Counted from the first letter of the stretch, positions 33,993-43,094 are shown. The stretch is DNA of 64,000 nt from Anabaena sp. WA102 (GCF_001277295.1 NZ_CP011456.1:4716001-4780000); one strand, 5' to 3'. A program made the numbers and translations. Notes: generated from the letters alone by a model not told the origin.

Positions 33993-34137
33993 AGGGGGAG
34001 GTAGGGGAGGTAGGGGAGGTAGGGGAGGTAGGGGAGGTAGGGGAGGTAGGGGGGTAGGGGGGTAGGGGAGGTAGGGGAGGTAGGGGGGTAGGGGAGGTAG
34101 GGGGGTAGGGGAGGTAGGGGGGTAGGGGAGGTAGGGG
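33993..34137. repeat. 9-bp minisatellite, unit 'ggggaggta'
   Basis: About 16 units with several 8-bp variants ('ggggggta'). G-rich on the plus strand. It ends in the GGGCGC...GCGCCC palindrome (34134-34153) and 'caggagtcaggagg'. Open frames across it on the minus strand (Pro-rich) are artefacts. Confidence 0.95.
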
Positions 34138-34172
34138 CGCAGGGCCTGCGCCCAATCAGGAGTCAGGAGGAA
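34134..34172. repeat. Dispersed GGGCGC-palindrome repeat
   Basis: 'gggcgcagggcctgcgccc' at 34134-34152 followed by 'aatcaggagtcaggagg'. Same family as the unit inserted in cobN (929-975). Confidence 0.8.
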
Positions 34173-34248
34173 GAATTGGAGGGAGGCAAGAATAATATTA
34201 AATCTGAAAAAGTGACCGATAAATAAACCTGGAAGCGATAAAATCCAG

Positions 34249-34689
34249 ATGACATCTTCAATTATCAATATGGCTCCTTTACCCGATTATCGTCCCAAAC
34301 AAATGTCTCTTGGTCCATTGGAAGCAGAAATTCTCAATATCGTCTGGGAACTGAGTTCTGTTACTGTCAAAGATGTACACGATCGCATTTTAGCTGATCC
34401 TAACCGCGAATTGGCTTATACTTCCGTAACTACAGTTCTCCGTCGGTTGACGGAAAAAGGCTGGTTAGCTTGCAATAAACAAGGAAAAGCCTTTTATTGG
34501 CAGCCTTTACTGACTAAACAACAAGCAGAGGTAATTAAGGCACATGATCAATTACAGCGATTTTTAGCAGTGGTAAATCCTGATGTGATTGCGGCATTTG
34601 CTGATAGTTTAGATCAAGCTGCTAGTGACCAAATCGAAGCGATCGCTAAACGCATCCAAGCAGCACGGGAAGCCAGAGGAGAAAAGTAA
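34249..34689 (+). CDS. BlaI/MecI/CopY family transcriptional repressor
   Basis: 146 residues with a winged-helix domain (about 20-90: 'LGPLEAEILNIVWELSSVTV', 'AYTSVTTVLRRLTEKGWLAC') and a C-terminal dimer region. Such repressors are released when a BlaR1-type membrane peptidase cleaves them; the next gene encodes exactly such a peptidase, starting 5 bp after this stop. The ATG at 34249 has 'ggaag' upstream; a second ATG at 34270 is possible. Targets in cyanobacteria are probably not beta-lactamases. Confidence 0.92.
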   Translation: MTSSIINMAPLPDYRPKQMSLGPLEAEILNIVWELSSVTVKDVHDRILADPNRELAYTSVTTVLRRLTEKGWLACNKQGKAFYWQPLLTKQQAEVIKAHDQLQRFLAVVNPDVIAAFADSLDQAASDQIEAIAKRIQAAREARGEK

Positions 34690-34693
34690 CATT

Positions 34694-35527
34694 ATGCATC
34701 TACTGATGATTATCACCGCTGTTACCATTGCTTGGTGGTTGCGATTCTTTGGTAGAATCCCCCAGGGAAATTGGTATTTACGCTGGCAAAAAACCCTATT
34801 TTTATTCCTTTTTCCCCCCTTACTCATCTTCATGACAGTTACCTCCGTCGTCTGTATGGGGACACAGGGAAAAATGGGCGGAATGTACACCGACTCCTTC
34901 AGCTATCTCCTGTCCTTAATTTTTCTGGGATTTTTTAATATCTTAGGTATCAAACTAGCTTTTCAGGGCTGGAAAGCCATTCAATCCGCCCGTGAATGCC
35001 CCCAAATTACCTTAGATGGTAAATCTGCCCGACTTCTACAAACAGGAGCTTTATTTGCCGGACAAATGGGTTTTTGGCAACCTGAATTAGTCGTTAGTCA
35101 AGGACTACTACAAACCCTCTCTCCAGCCCATCTAGAAAGTGTTTTAGCCCACGAACAAGGGCATTATCAGTATAGGGATACGTTTTGGTTCTTTTGGCTG
35201 GGCTGGATGCGTTCTTGTACCGCTTGGTTGCCAAATACAGAGCCTTTATGGCAAGAATTGTTAGTTTTACGAGAATTACGAGCTGATAGTTACGCTGCAT
35301 CCCAAGTAGATCCTTTAATATTAGCAGAATCCTTGTTATTGGTCGTTAGCAACAACTCTACAATCTCAGATATTTGTTGTGCAGCTTTGGGTTCAGGCGA
35401 TCGCTTGGAACAAAGAATTGAAGCCTTATTAACACCACCTGAACCAATATCAGCAGCACAATTACCCTCCTGGCGGATTTTTCTCCTCGCCTTTCTCCCT
35501 CTCATTACAGTCGTATTTCACACTTGA
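34694..35527 (+). CDS. M56 family (BlaR1-like) membrane metallopeptidase
   Basis: 278 residues from ATG 34694, chosen because it starts at the first membrane segment ('MHLLMIITAVTIAWWL') 5 bp after the BlaI stop; an earlier in-frame ATG (34625) lies inside blaI. Membrane segments at about 1-17, 35-57 and 70-90, then the zinc motif HEQGH (153-157) and 'LRELRADSYA' with the third ligand. No penicillin-binding sensor domain is present, so the signal is unknown. It likely cleaves the BlaI-type repressor encoded upstream. Confidence 0.9.
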   Translation: MHLLMIITAVTIAWWLRFFGRIPQGNWYLRWQKTLFLFLFPPLLIFMTVTSVVCMGTQGKMGGMYTDSFSYLLSLIFLGFFNILGIKLAFQGWKAIQSARECPQITLDGKSARLLQTGALFAGQMGFWQPELVVSQGLLQTLSPAHLESVLAHEQGHYQYRDTFWFFWLGWMRSCTAWLPNTEPLWQELLVLRELRADSYAASQVDPLILAESLLLVVSNNSTISDICCAALGSGDRLEQRIEALLTPPEPISAAQLPSWRIFLLAFLPLITVVFHT

Positions 35528-35534
35528 ATAATTT

Positions 35535-35555
35535 CCTCTCTATTTTCTAGAGAGG
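35535..35555. other. Hairpin downstream of the M56 peptidase gene
   Basis: 'cctctcta' pairs with 'tagagagg' 8 bp after the stop codon, inside a wider 'cacttga...tcaagtg' pair. No T-tract on the plus strand; probable mRNA 3' end structure. The remaining gap to 35799 is AT-rich with no recognised site. Confidence 0.5.
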
Positions 35556-35799
35556 AGGAAAAAACTCAAGTGCTACAACTACCAATTAAGTTGGTAAATA
35601 TTATAGATACTTATTCATACAATCTTGTAAAAAGTAATCTTAAATACAGTTTTTGTCCAATTTTTAAGATAAATCATCTGGAATAGGTTTATTTTCTCAA
35701 TGAAGTTTTACCAAGATAATTGGTAATTAATATAGTAATCTTGGTGAAAGTATACCAAATTAACACCAGCACTAAAAATTTCCCCCATCCTGTTTACCA

Positions 35800-36594
35800 A
35801 TGAAAAGCAGAAAATTATTAGTCTTTATTACTACAGCCTTAGTCACTTTGCTACTGACAATTGGCTTACCCAGCCTAATTTCATCCCCGGTTTCCGCACA
35901 ATCCAATACCAACTTAATCATATCCGCTGCTGCTAGTTTAAAAGAGGTACTAGAAGAAATTAAACCCCTTTACCAACAAAGTAAAACAAACGTCAAAATA
36001 AATTATAACTTTGGTAGTTCCGGTGCATTACAGCAACAAATAGAACAAGGTGCGCCGGCGGATATTTTTATATCTGCGGCAAAAAAACAAGTAGATACTT
36101 TAGAACAAAAAGGACTTTTGGTGGCAGGAACTCGGAATATCATTGCTAAAAATAAATTAGTTTTGGTAGTCCCTAAAAATGCCGTTGGTATCACTAGTTT
36201 CTACAATCTTAAAGATGCCAAAGTCAAAAAAATTGCTATTGGTGAACCCAGAACTGTACCCGCAGGACAATATGGACAACAAGTATTAGAAAAGTTAAAA
36301 ATTTGGTCAGAAATTAAATCAAAATTGGTTTTTGCAAATAACGTGCGTCAGGTTTTAGCATCTGTAGAAACTGGTAATGTTGATGCAGGGTTAGTTTATA
36401 TAACTGATGCCAAAATCTCTGATAAAGTCAAAGTTGTAGTTACAGCCGATGAAAAATACCACTCTCCCATTATTTATCCCTTAGCAGTTGTTAAACGTAG
36501 CAAAAATGTTGATACTGCTAAAGAATTTTCCCAATTTTTATCTAGCAATCAAGCTAAAGCTGTATTCAAAAAATATGGGTTTATTCTGCCTTAG
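35800..36594 (+). CDS. modA: Molybdate ABC transporter substrate-binding protein
   Basis: 264 residues. Signal peptide about 1-34 ('LVFITTALVTLLLTIGLPSL', 'SSPVSAQ'), then the ModA fold: 'LIISAAASLKEVLEEI', 'NYNFGSSGALQQQIEQGAPA', 'IGEPRTVPAGQYGQQVLEKL', 'VRQVLASVETGNVDAGLVY'. Binds molybdate or tungstate in the periplasm and delivers it to ModBC. 43 bp upstream of modBC, same operon. Molybdate serves nitrate reductase and nitrogenase. Confidence 0.97.
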   Translation: MKSRKLLVFITTALVTLLLTIGLPSLISSPVSAQSNTNLIISAAASLKEVLEEIKPLYQQSKTNVKINYNFGSSGALQQQIEQGAPADIFISAAKKQVDTLEQKGLLVAGTRNIIAKNKLVLVVPKNAVGITSFYNLKDAKVKKIAIGEPRTVPAGQYGQQVLEKLKIWSEIKSKLVFANNVRQVLASVETGNVDAGLVYITDAKISDKVKVVVTADEKYHSPIIYPLAVVKRSKNVDTAKEFSQFLSSNQAKAVFKKYGFILP

Positions 36595-36637
36595 TCATAA
36601 TTGAGTTAATTAAGTAACAAACATCTTTATTAAAACT

Positions 36638-38434
36638 ATGCCACAGGATTTATCACCGCTTTGGATATCGTTAAAAACGGCTTTATTAGCAACATTTATC
36701 ACTTTCTTTTTGGGTATATTTGCTGCTTATTGGATGTTGGGATATCGTGGTAAAGGTAAATCCTTAATTGAGGGGATATTTGTCGCACCGTTGATTTTAC
36801 CCCCCACTGTGGTTGGGTTTTTACTGCTGATATTCTTTGGGAAAAATGGTCCAGTGGGTAAACTACTAGAACCCTTCAATACGACAGTTATATTTACTTG
36901 GTATGGTGGGGCGATCGCTGCTATAGTAGTTTCATTCCCATTGATGTATAAAACTGCATTGGCAGCTTTTAGTCAAATTGATACCAATTTACTGCGAGTA
37001 GCCAGAACATTAGGTGCGAAAGAATTGACAATTTTTTGGCGGATTAGTTTACCCCTAGCATTTCCAGGGATTATTGCTGCCACCACCTTAGCATTTGCGC
37101 GGGCTTTAGGTGAATTTGGGGCAACTTTGATGTTAGCAGGAAATATTCCTGGACAAACGCAAACTATCCCAATGGCCATATATTTCGCAGTAGAAGCTGG
37201 GGCAATGAATGAAGCTTGGTTTTGGTCAATTACCATGATGATCATTTCCCTTTCAGGGATTATTCTAGCTAATTTTTGGCAAGAACTTGCATATAAATCA
37301 AGATTGACAAAACCATCTCAAAATCAAATAGAATTAGCAAACAAATCTTCTTTATTATTAGAAGATTCTTCCCCAAATGGCTTATTTTTAGATATTGACA
37401 AAAGACTGGCTAATTTTCATCTTCAAGTTACCTTAAATACTGATAATCAACCATTGGGATTATTGGGAGGTTCTGGGGCAGGAAAAAGTATGATTTTGCG
37501 TTGTATTGCTGGCATAGAAACACCAAATAAAGGAAAAATAGTTTTAAATAATCGGGTATTATTTGACTCCGAAAAGAAAATTGATCTGCCCATTCATCAA
37601 CGCCGAATTGGTTTTTTATTCCAAAACTATGCCCTATTTCCACATATTACTGTAGCGGAAAATATCGCCTTTGGCATACCCAAATCTGTCAACGTTAAGG
37701 AAGAGGTAGAAAAGCAGTTAATAACCATGCAATTACAAGGATTTGGCGATCGCTATCCGCACCAACTTTCCGGGGGACAACAGCAACGGGTAGCATTAGC
37801 TAGGGCTTTAGCAAGCAAACCAGAAGCACTACTTTTAGATGAACCATTTTCCGCTTTAGATACCCATCTTCGCAGTCAATTAGAACAACAAGTTACAGAA
37901 ATTCTGGATGATTATTCTGGAGTAACTTTATTTGTTACTCATAATATGGAAGAAGCCTATCGCCTATGTCCCAATCTATTAGTATTAGAACAGGGAAAAG
38001 AAGCACATCATGGTTCTAAATATGAGATTTTTCAACATCCTGCAAGTATAAATGTCGCCCAACTTACAGGTTGTAAAAACTTTTCCCGTGCTAGTATTTT
38101 ATCTCCTCAACAAATAGAAGCAATTGATTGGGATTGTACTCTCCAAGTCAGAGAAAAAATGCCTTCAGGATTATCTCATGTTGGTATTCGCGCTCATCAT
38201 TTAATTTTCACTAAAGATCCGCAAAAAGTAAACACCTTTCCCTGTTATTTAGTGCGTACCAGTGAAACACCTCACCGCATGACAGTATTTCTCAAACTAC
38301 ATTCTTTTGGTAATCATCCCCATGATTATCACTTACAAGGAGAAATATATAAAGAAAAATGGGAAAATATTCAAAATCAACCTTTTCCCTGGTATGTGCA
38401 ATTAGAACCTTCGCAATTACTCTTAATGGATTGA
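36638..38434 (+). CDS. modBC: Fused molybdate ABC transporter permease-ATPase ModBC
   Basis: 598 residues. Permease part about 1-215 with five to six membrane segments and the EAA loop 'VARTLGAKELTIFWRISLPL'; ATPase part about 250-470 with Walker A GGSGAGKS (277-284), 'LFQNYALFPHITVAENIAFG', signature 'LSGGQQQRVALARAL' and 'LLLDEPFSALDT'. The last ~120 residues replace the usual molybdate-binding (TOBE/MOP) domain. Fused modBC genes are known in Anabaena-type cyanobacteria. Intact. Confidence 0.97.
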   Translation: MPQDLSPLWISLKTALLATFITFFLGIFAAYWMLGYRGKGKSLIEGIFVAPLILPPTVVGFLLLIFFGKNGPVGKLLEPFNTTVIFTWYGGAIAAIVVSFPLMYKTALAAFSQIDTNLLRVARTLGAKELTIFWRISLPLAFPGIIAATTLAFARALGEFGATLMLAGNIPGQTQTIPMAIYFAVEAGAMNEAWFWSITMMIISLSGIILANFWQELAYKSRLTKPSQNQIELANKSSLLLEDSSPNGLFLDIDKRLANFHLQVTLNTDNQPLGLLGGSGAGKSMILRCIAGIETPNKGKIVLNNRVLFDSEKKIDLPIHQRRIGFLFQNYALFPHITVAENIAFGIPKSVNVKEEVEKQLITMQLQGFGDRYPHQLSGGQQQRVALARALASKPEALLLDEPFSALDTHLRSQLEQQVTEILDDYSGVTLFVTHNMEEAYRLCPNLLVLEQGKEAHHGSKYEIFQHPASINVAQLTGCKNFSRASILSPQQIEAIDWDCTLQVREKMPSGLSHVGIRAHHLIFTKDPQKVNTFPCYLVRTSETPHRMTVFLKLHSFGNHPHDYHLQGEIYKEKWENIQNQPFPWYVQLEPSQLLLMD

Positions 38435-38441
38435 CACTCTC

Positions 38442-38593
38442 AGAGGATGTTTGAAAAGTATCAGAATTAATCGAGATCCCCCAACCCCCCTTACAAAGGG
38501 GGGCTAAATTCCTTAAAGTCCCCCTTTTTAAGGGGGATTTAGGGGGATCTGCGGGTGTCAGATCCCACACGAAAAAGTTTTCAAACAACCTCT
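38442..38593. repeat. MITE-like element, family 'agaggatgtttgaaaa', copy 1
   Basis: Ends 'agaggatgtttgaaaa' and 'ttttcaaacaacctct' are near-perfect inverted repeats; the body has two C/G-rich hairpins ('ccccccttac...ggggggct', 'ccccctttttaaggggga') and 'gatctgcgggtgtcagatc'. 152 bp; further copies at 48805 and 55789. Confidence 0.9.
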
Positions 38594-38670
38594 CAGGTCT
38601 AAAGACACTGAGATTCTTTAATCAAGACTCCCCTGATATAGCGGTATGCACTTGAATAAGATACATCATA

Positions 38671-38713
38671 AGCCCCCTCCTTGCTTGCGGGGAGGGGGTT
38701 GGGGGTGGGGTTA
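38671..38713. repeat. Dispersed 'gcccccctccttgcttgcggg'-type repeat
   Basis: Inverted copy of the unit at 27570-27612 and 45505-45548, just before the nanE stop. Confidence 0.75.
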
Positions 38714-38724
38714 TTGTCTTTCAC

Positions 38725-39390
38725 TCAGCCAAGAACCGCTATATAAGCTTTAACTAACAAATCAATTCCAGTAATCGCCCCACCAACAACAACAGCATTA
38801 GCGCCTAAATCCAAAGCTTTTCTAGCCATTTCTGGGGAAGAAACACCACCTTCACAAATCACAAAAGTATCCAGATTTTCTACGATTTGGGTGAGTAATT
38901 CCCAACCAGGAGGAGAAAAGTTTTGAGTTGCTGTTGTGTAGCCAAAAAGAGTAGTTCCCACAATATCCGCACCGGCATTAACAGCTAATTGTGCAGCCTC
39001 GTAAGTATCTACATCTGCCATAACTGGCTTATTTAACTGCTGATGAATTAGAGTAATAATATCTGCCAACTTTTCATCACCGGGGCGATATCTAGTAGTA
39101 GCATCTATGGCAATAATATCTGCACCTGCTTCAGATACAGCCACAGCATGATGAAATTGTGGTGTAATATAAACATCAGAACCAGTTATTACTTGTTTCC
39201 AAAGTCCAATAATCGGAACTTGGACTTTTTCCCGCACGGCTTGAATGTGACTGGGCGTGTCAATTCTTACAGCTACAGCCCCATTATTCACTGCTGCTTG
39301 TGCCATTGCAGAAATTACATAAGGATCATGTAATGGAGAACTTATAGGCGCTTGACAGGAAACAATTAATCCTTTTGGTAAATTAGTCAT
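38725..39390 (-). CDS. nanE: N-acetylmannosamine-6-phosphate 2-epimerase
   Basis: 221 residues, the usual size. TIM barrel with 'GLIVSCQAPISSPLHDPYVI', 'VPIIGLWKQ', 'IIAIDATTRYRPGD', 'KPVMADVDTYEAAQLAVNAG', 'DIVGTTLFGYT' and 'VICEGGVSSPEMARKALDLG'. Converts ManNAc-6-P to GlcNAc-6-P in amino-sugar use. No sialic-acid catabolic neighbours here, so in this genome it may salvage cell-wall amino sugars. Monocistronic. Confidence 0.95.
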   Translation of the reverse strand: MTNLPKGLIVSCQAPISSPLHDPYVISAMAQAAVNNGAVAVRIDTPSHIQAVREKVQVPIIGLWKQVITGSDVYITPQFHHAVAVSEAGADIIAIDATTRYRPGDEKLADIITLIHQQLNKPVMADVDTYEAAQLAVNAGADIVGTTLFGYTTATQNFSPPGWELLTQIVENLDTFVICEGGVSSPEMARKALDLGANAVVVGGAITGIDLLVKAYIAVLG

Positions 39391-39534
39391 GTTTTATTTT
39401 TAATTGTAAGGGTAAATACGGAAAAACCTATCTAAAGATTATGTTAATATGGGGGCAAAATTAAGGATATTCCTGACTGAAAAACAAGATATACTCAAAA
39501 CGGCTAGAAGCTGGACTTTTTTTATCATACAAAT

Positions 39535-39665
39535 GTTTTAAAAGTGGTATTCCGTAATTTTCATCACATTGCTACCCCCCTTTCCCCTTGTAAAGGGGGA
39601 AAACAATAAAAATCCAGTTCCCTCCCCTTGTAAAGGGGAGGGTTAGGGAGGGGTAAAAATATTTG
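39535..39665. repeat. Truncated element of the 'gaggatgttttaaaag' group
   Basis: 'atgttttaaaagtggtatt', 'ttttcatcacattgctaccc' and 'gggagggttagggaggggta' match 57782-57953. Its right part is replaced at 39666 by another element ('taagtagtgagacag'). Confidence 0.75.
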
Positions 39666-39730
39666 ATAAGTAGTGAGACAGAATTAATTACACAATGTCA
39701 TTGCGTAAGCGTTGCCTGGCGTTAGCCATA
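39666..39730. repeat. Partial element of the 'taagtagtgagacag' family
   Basis: 'taagtagtgagacagaatta' through 'cattgcgtaagcgttg', same left end as the full element at 45613-45771; right half missing. Confidence 0.8.
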
Positions 39731-39736
39731 TCATCT

Positions 39737-39843
39737 CATTCCCAGTCAGAGACTGGGAATGAATTCTAGAAGGCTCTGCCTTCAATAATATTAGAGGCAG
39801 AGCCTCATCAACTGCGTTCCTAGTCAGAGACTAGGAACAAGAT
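39737..39843. repeat. Triple-hairpin dispersed repeat, copy 1
   Basis: Three consecutive stem-loops: 'cattcccagtc...gactgggaatg', 'aggctctgcctt...gaggcagagcct' and 'gttcctagtc...gactaggaac'. An inverted copy lies at 61601-61699. The rest of 39391-40023 shows no gene. Confidence 0.9.
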
Positions 39844-40023
39844 GTGGTAGGGATTTGAGCTTAAGTTGACACCAATGAAGCTCTTGCTTTACCCCTACAC
39901 ATCTGGGTTCTTTGTCCCCTAGCAAAAGTTTAAATCTCACCCGTGTTTAGTATAAAACTGTTCCCTATTCCCAGTTAAGAGTTCCCTGTTCCCTGCCCTC
40001 ACAGACAACTTATTCAGCAAACC

Positions 40024-40338
40024 CTACTTAACAGGGATAGAATCAACATCCACAGTTTCGCCAGCGGCAGCGGCATGATTAGCCGGATTGGTGGTACTAT
40101 TTTCTACAGTCCCTTTTTTTGCCTTCCAACCGTCAAGAACTAAGGAAGAAACTTCGGAAACGAATAAACTCAACAGTAAAACATCGTCAATTTGACCAAT
40201 AATGGGAATAAAATCTGGAGAAATATCTAAAGGGCTAATTAAATAGGCTACTGTGCCGATAATTATCCACCAACGGTATTTAGGATTGCGTAGTGTGTTC
40301 CGATACCATGTATACAGGGATTGAATTGAGAAGTTCAT
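40024..40338 (-). CDS. YkvA/DUF1232 family small membrane protein
   Basis: 104 residues with the DUF1232 core 'KYRWWIIIGTVAYLISPLDI' and 'SPDFIPIIGQIDDVLLLSLF' (about 20-65) giving two short membrane segments. Function unknown; the C-terminal 30 residues are hydrophilic and rich in Ala, Thr and Val. Divergent from the ExbB gene, with about 185 bp between them. Confidence 0.9.
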   Translation of the reverse strand: MNFSIQSLYTWYRNTLRNPKYRWWIIIGTVAYLISPLDISPDFIPIIGQIDDVLLLSLFVSEVSSLVLDGWKAKKGTVENSTTNPANHAAAAGETVDVDSIPVK

Positions 40339-40524
40339 TCTTAACCTCCAGTGATTTTTTTATTTTGGCAAATAATCATCTAAACTCCCGGTGGGAATAA
40401 CCGCCATATTGTGTATAGAAGATGTTACTCCTTAGTAATTAATCAGAAAAGTTTGTGAGTAATGCAAAACTCTTTAAAATGAAAATGCCTTGACTACTCG
40501 GAATGGAGAGAGGAAACCTACACA

Positions 40525-41367
40525 GTGGATATTTTAGATTTGTTTAAGAAGGGCGGGCCTGCTATGTGGCCTTTGCTAGTTTTGTCAGTCCTATCACTAA
40601 GTGTGATTTTTGAACGTCTATGGTTCTGGTTACGGATTCTTGCCCAGGAAAAAGAAATAGTCAATCGGGTTATAGATGCTGCTGGTGAGGATTGGGGAAT
40701 CGCTGAAGCAATGGCTGAACAAGCTATAAAACAGCCCGTTGGCAGGTTTTTATACGCACCCTTAAGCTTGCAAAAAAACGATCCAGAAACCTTTAGATTA
40801 GCCCTAGAATCCACAGCAGCCGACGAAATAGCGGGAATGCGTCGGGGTGAAAAACTTTTAGAAGCTGTGATTGCCCTTTCACCACTGTTAGGATTATTGG
40901 GGACAGTTTTAGGTTTGATTCGTTCTTTAGGTGCAATTCGTATTGGTGATTTGGGAACTGAATCTACAGCCGGTGTCACCACAGGGATTGGGGAATCGTT
41001 AATTAGTACAGCAGCCGGATTAATAGTAGCGATCGCCAGTTTAGTATTTTACCGCCTATTTCAAAGTTTTGTTGTTAACCAAGTTAAAATTTTCAACAAA
41101 GCCGGCAATGAATTAGAACTGCTTTACCGTCAATATCCTCCCGAACCTAAAATAATTAACACGGGCAGATTATCAAAACGCACCTCTACAAATTTCGATT
41201 CATCTTCTCAGCTAGAATCAAAAACATTTATTCAAGACCCAGAAAATAGACCAAATGAGCCAATTGATAATTACGATTTAAACCTTGTCAATTCAGCAAA
41301 TTTGCCCGATAACAAGGTTGATGATGCCAATTTGAACTTTGGAGAAAAACCAGAAGATGAAAGTTAA
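40525..41367 (+). CDS. exbB: MotA/TolQ/ExbB proton channel family protein
   Basis: 280 residues, GTG start at 40525 preceded by 'gagaggaaa'. Membrane segments about 12-32, 115-140 and 160-182 ('LLEAVIALSPLLGLLGTVLG', 'GESLISTAAGLIVAIASLVF'), the typical TolQ/ExbB layout, plus a hydrophilic tail (200-280). With ExbD it forms a proton-driven motor energising TonB-dependent outer-membrane transport. Its stop overlaps the exbD start. Confidence 0.93.
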   Translation: MDILDLFKKGGPAMWPLLVLSVLSLSVIFERLWFWLRILAQEKEIVNRVIDAAGEDWGIAEAMAEQAIKQPVGRFLYAPLSLQKNDPETFRLALESTAADEIAGMRRGEKLLEAVIALSPLLGLLGTVLGLIRSLGAIRIGDLGTESTAGVTTGIGESLISTAAGLIVAIASLVFYRLFQSFVVNQVKIFNKAGNELELLYRQYPPEPKIINTGRLSKRTSTNFDSSSQLESKTFIQDPENRPNEPIDNYDLNLVNSANLPDNKVDDANLNFGEKPEDES

Positions 41368-41989
41368 GCTAGAGACCCCCGGTGAAGACCTTCAGATTCA
41401 AATTATCCCCCTAATTGATGTTGTTTTTTGTATTCTGACATTCTTTCTATTGGCAGCTTTACAATTTACCCGTCAACAAGCAATTAATGTTGACTTACCC
41501 AAAGCTAGTACAGGCGAAAATTCTGCTGCTAATTCCCAGATTAAAAGTAAAATATTACCTGTAACAATTGATGCTATTGGATTAACTTACATCGAAAAAG
41601 AACCTGTGAAACAGGAGGAATTAGAATCACGTTTAAAACAATACATCCAAACAAATCCAGACGGGATTTTAGTATTGAATGCGTCACGGACAGCTACTTA
41701 TAACGACGTAATTCAAACCTTAGACTTGCTGAGAAAAGTAGGAGGGAATCGTGTATCTTTGGGAATTATCCCCGGTTCATCTCAACCATTGACAAATTTA
41801 CCCAATTTCCCTACTCCTCCCATACCGAATAATCCCACCAACCCAGAAATTAACTCACCGGAAAATTTGAGGTCTTTACCACCGATTAACCCAAATCCCT
41901 TTCCCACACCTGGGAACGGAATTAATCCCGGTACATTACCTCAAGCGCCTGTAACACCAGGAACAAATAATTCTTCTCCTCAAAATTAA
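41357..41989 (+). CDS. exbD: ExbD/TolR family biopolymer transport protein
   Basis: About 210 residues from ATG 41357, 11 nt inside exbB (a TTG at 41339 is an alternative). One membrane anchor near the N-terminus, 'IQIIPLIDVVFCILTFFLLA', carries the conserved Asp that takes part in proton transfer. A periplasmic ExbD domain follows to about 145, then a Pro/Asn-rich tail ('NPTNPEINSPENL') that may cross or bind peptidoglycan. No TonB gene in the window. Confidence 0.93.
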   Translation: MKVKLETPGEDLQIQIIPLIDVVFCILTFFLLAALQFTRQQAINVDLPKASTGENSAANSQIKSKILPVTIDAIGLTYIEKEPVKQEELESRLKQYIQTNPDGILVLNASRTATYNDVIQTLDLLRKVGGNRVSLGIIPGSSQPLTNLPNFPTPPIPNNPTNPEINSPENLRSLPPINPNPFPTPGNGINPGTLPQAPVTPGTNNSSPQN

Positions 41990-42101
41990 ATCCATTTTGT
42001 CAGATATTTCGGATATTTTCTCCCCATATTTTCCTGAAAAATTAGGAAGTTATGGGGATATTTTTAGGTAAACTTAAATAAGTGTATCTAGGAGAAAAAT
42101 C

Positions 42102-43094
42102 ATGAAAGCAATATTAATGACCGCAGTAGGTAAACCAGAAGTTTTAGAACTACAAGAAGTTCCTCAACCTATACCAACAAATAAAGAAATTCTAGTAAAA
42201 ATTTTCGCTGCCGGTGTTAATCCCATTGATACTAAATTACGTCAGCGGGGGACATTTTTCCCGGAACAAATGCCAACTATTTTAGGATGTGATGGTGCAG
42301 GTATAGTAGAAGCTGTGGGTAATGATGTCCAAAAATTTGGCGTTGGTGATGAAGTATATTTTTGCTATGGTGGTTTGGGTGCAAGTCCAGGAAATTATGC
42401 TGAATATATCATTGTTGATGAAAGATGTGTGGCATTGAAACCCAAATCTGTTTCTTTTGCAGAAGCAGCAGCAGCACCTCTGGTTTTAATTACTGCTTGG
42501 GAAGCTTTATATGAACGGGGAAGACTTGAACCAGGAGAAAAGGTATTAGTTCATGCTGGTGCGGGTGGTGTTGGTCATGTGGCTATTCAGTTGGCTAAAC
42601 TCAAAGGTGCTGAAGTAGCGACTACGGTGAGTTCACGAGAAAAGGCTAATTTTGTCACTCAACTTGGTGCTGATAAGGTGATTTTTTACAAAGAAACTGA
42701 TTTTGTCGCATCTGTATTAGATTGGACTAATGGTGAAGGCGCAGATTTAGTTTTTGATACTGTGGGTGGTGATACCTTGGAAAAATCTTTTCCCGCAGTG
42801 CGACTTTATGGCGATATTGTGACTATTCTAGAACCAAAAGCTAACACTGTTTGGAAAGTTGCTAGAAACAGAAATCTCCGCATTGGTTTAGAACTAATGC
42901 TAACACCGTTGTTGTTAGAAAATATGGAATCGTTAACACATCATGGGGATATTTTACAAGCATGTGCTAATTGGATAGATGCAGGGAAGTTAAAAATCGA
43001 AGTTAGTCAGACCTTCCCTTTAGCCTCAGCAGCAAAAGCACACGCTTTAGTGGAAACTGGTTCTGTCCTGGGTAAGGTTGTTTTATTGAATTAA
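42102..43094 (+). CDS. Zinc-independent MDR oxidoreductase (quinone reductase-like)
   Basis: 330 residues of the medium-chain dehydrogenase/reductase superfamily. GroES-like N-terminus ('GVNPIDTKLRQRG', 'ILGCDGAGIVEAVGNDV') and Rossmann motif 'VHAGAGGVGHVAIQLAKLKG'. The catalytic-zinc ligands of alcohol dehydrogenases are missing, as in NADPH:quinone oxidoreductases. Substrate unknown. Preceded by 'ctaggagaaaaatc', a clear ribosome site. Confidence 0.9.
   Translation: MKAILMTAVGKPEVLELQEVPQPIPTNKEILVKIFAAGVNPIDTKLRQRGTFFPEQMPTILGCDGAGIVEAVGNDVQKFGVGDEVYFCYGGLGASPGNYAEYIIVDERCVALKPKSVSFAEAAAAPLVLITAWEALYERGRLEPGEKVLVHAGAGGVGHVAIQLAKLKGAEVATTVSSREKANFVTQLGADKVIFYKETDFVASVLDWTNGEGADLVFDTVGGDTLEKSFPAVRLYGDIVTILEPKANTVWKVARNRNLRIGLELMLTPLLLENMESLTHHGDILQACANWIDAGKLKIEVSQTFPLASAAKAHALVETGSVLGKVVLLN

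Noticed and set aside
33969..34268. Proline-rich ORFs on the minus strand (PLPPLPP)
   Set aside because: They are produced by reading the 9-bp minisatellite; no start context and they overlap the repeat exactly.
35570..35799. NtcA or molybdate-regulator site upstream of modA
   Set aside because: No good GTA-N8-TAC or other recognised palindrome at promoter distance.
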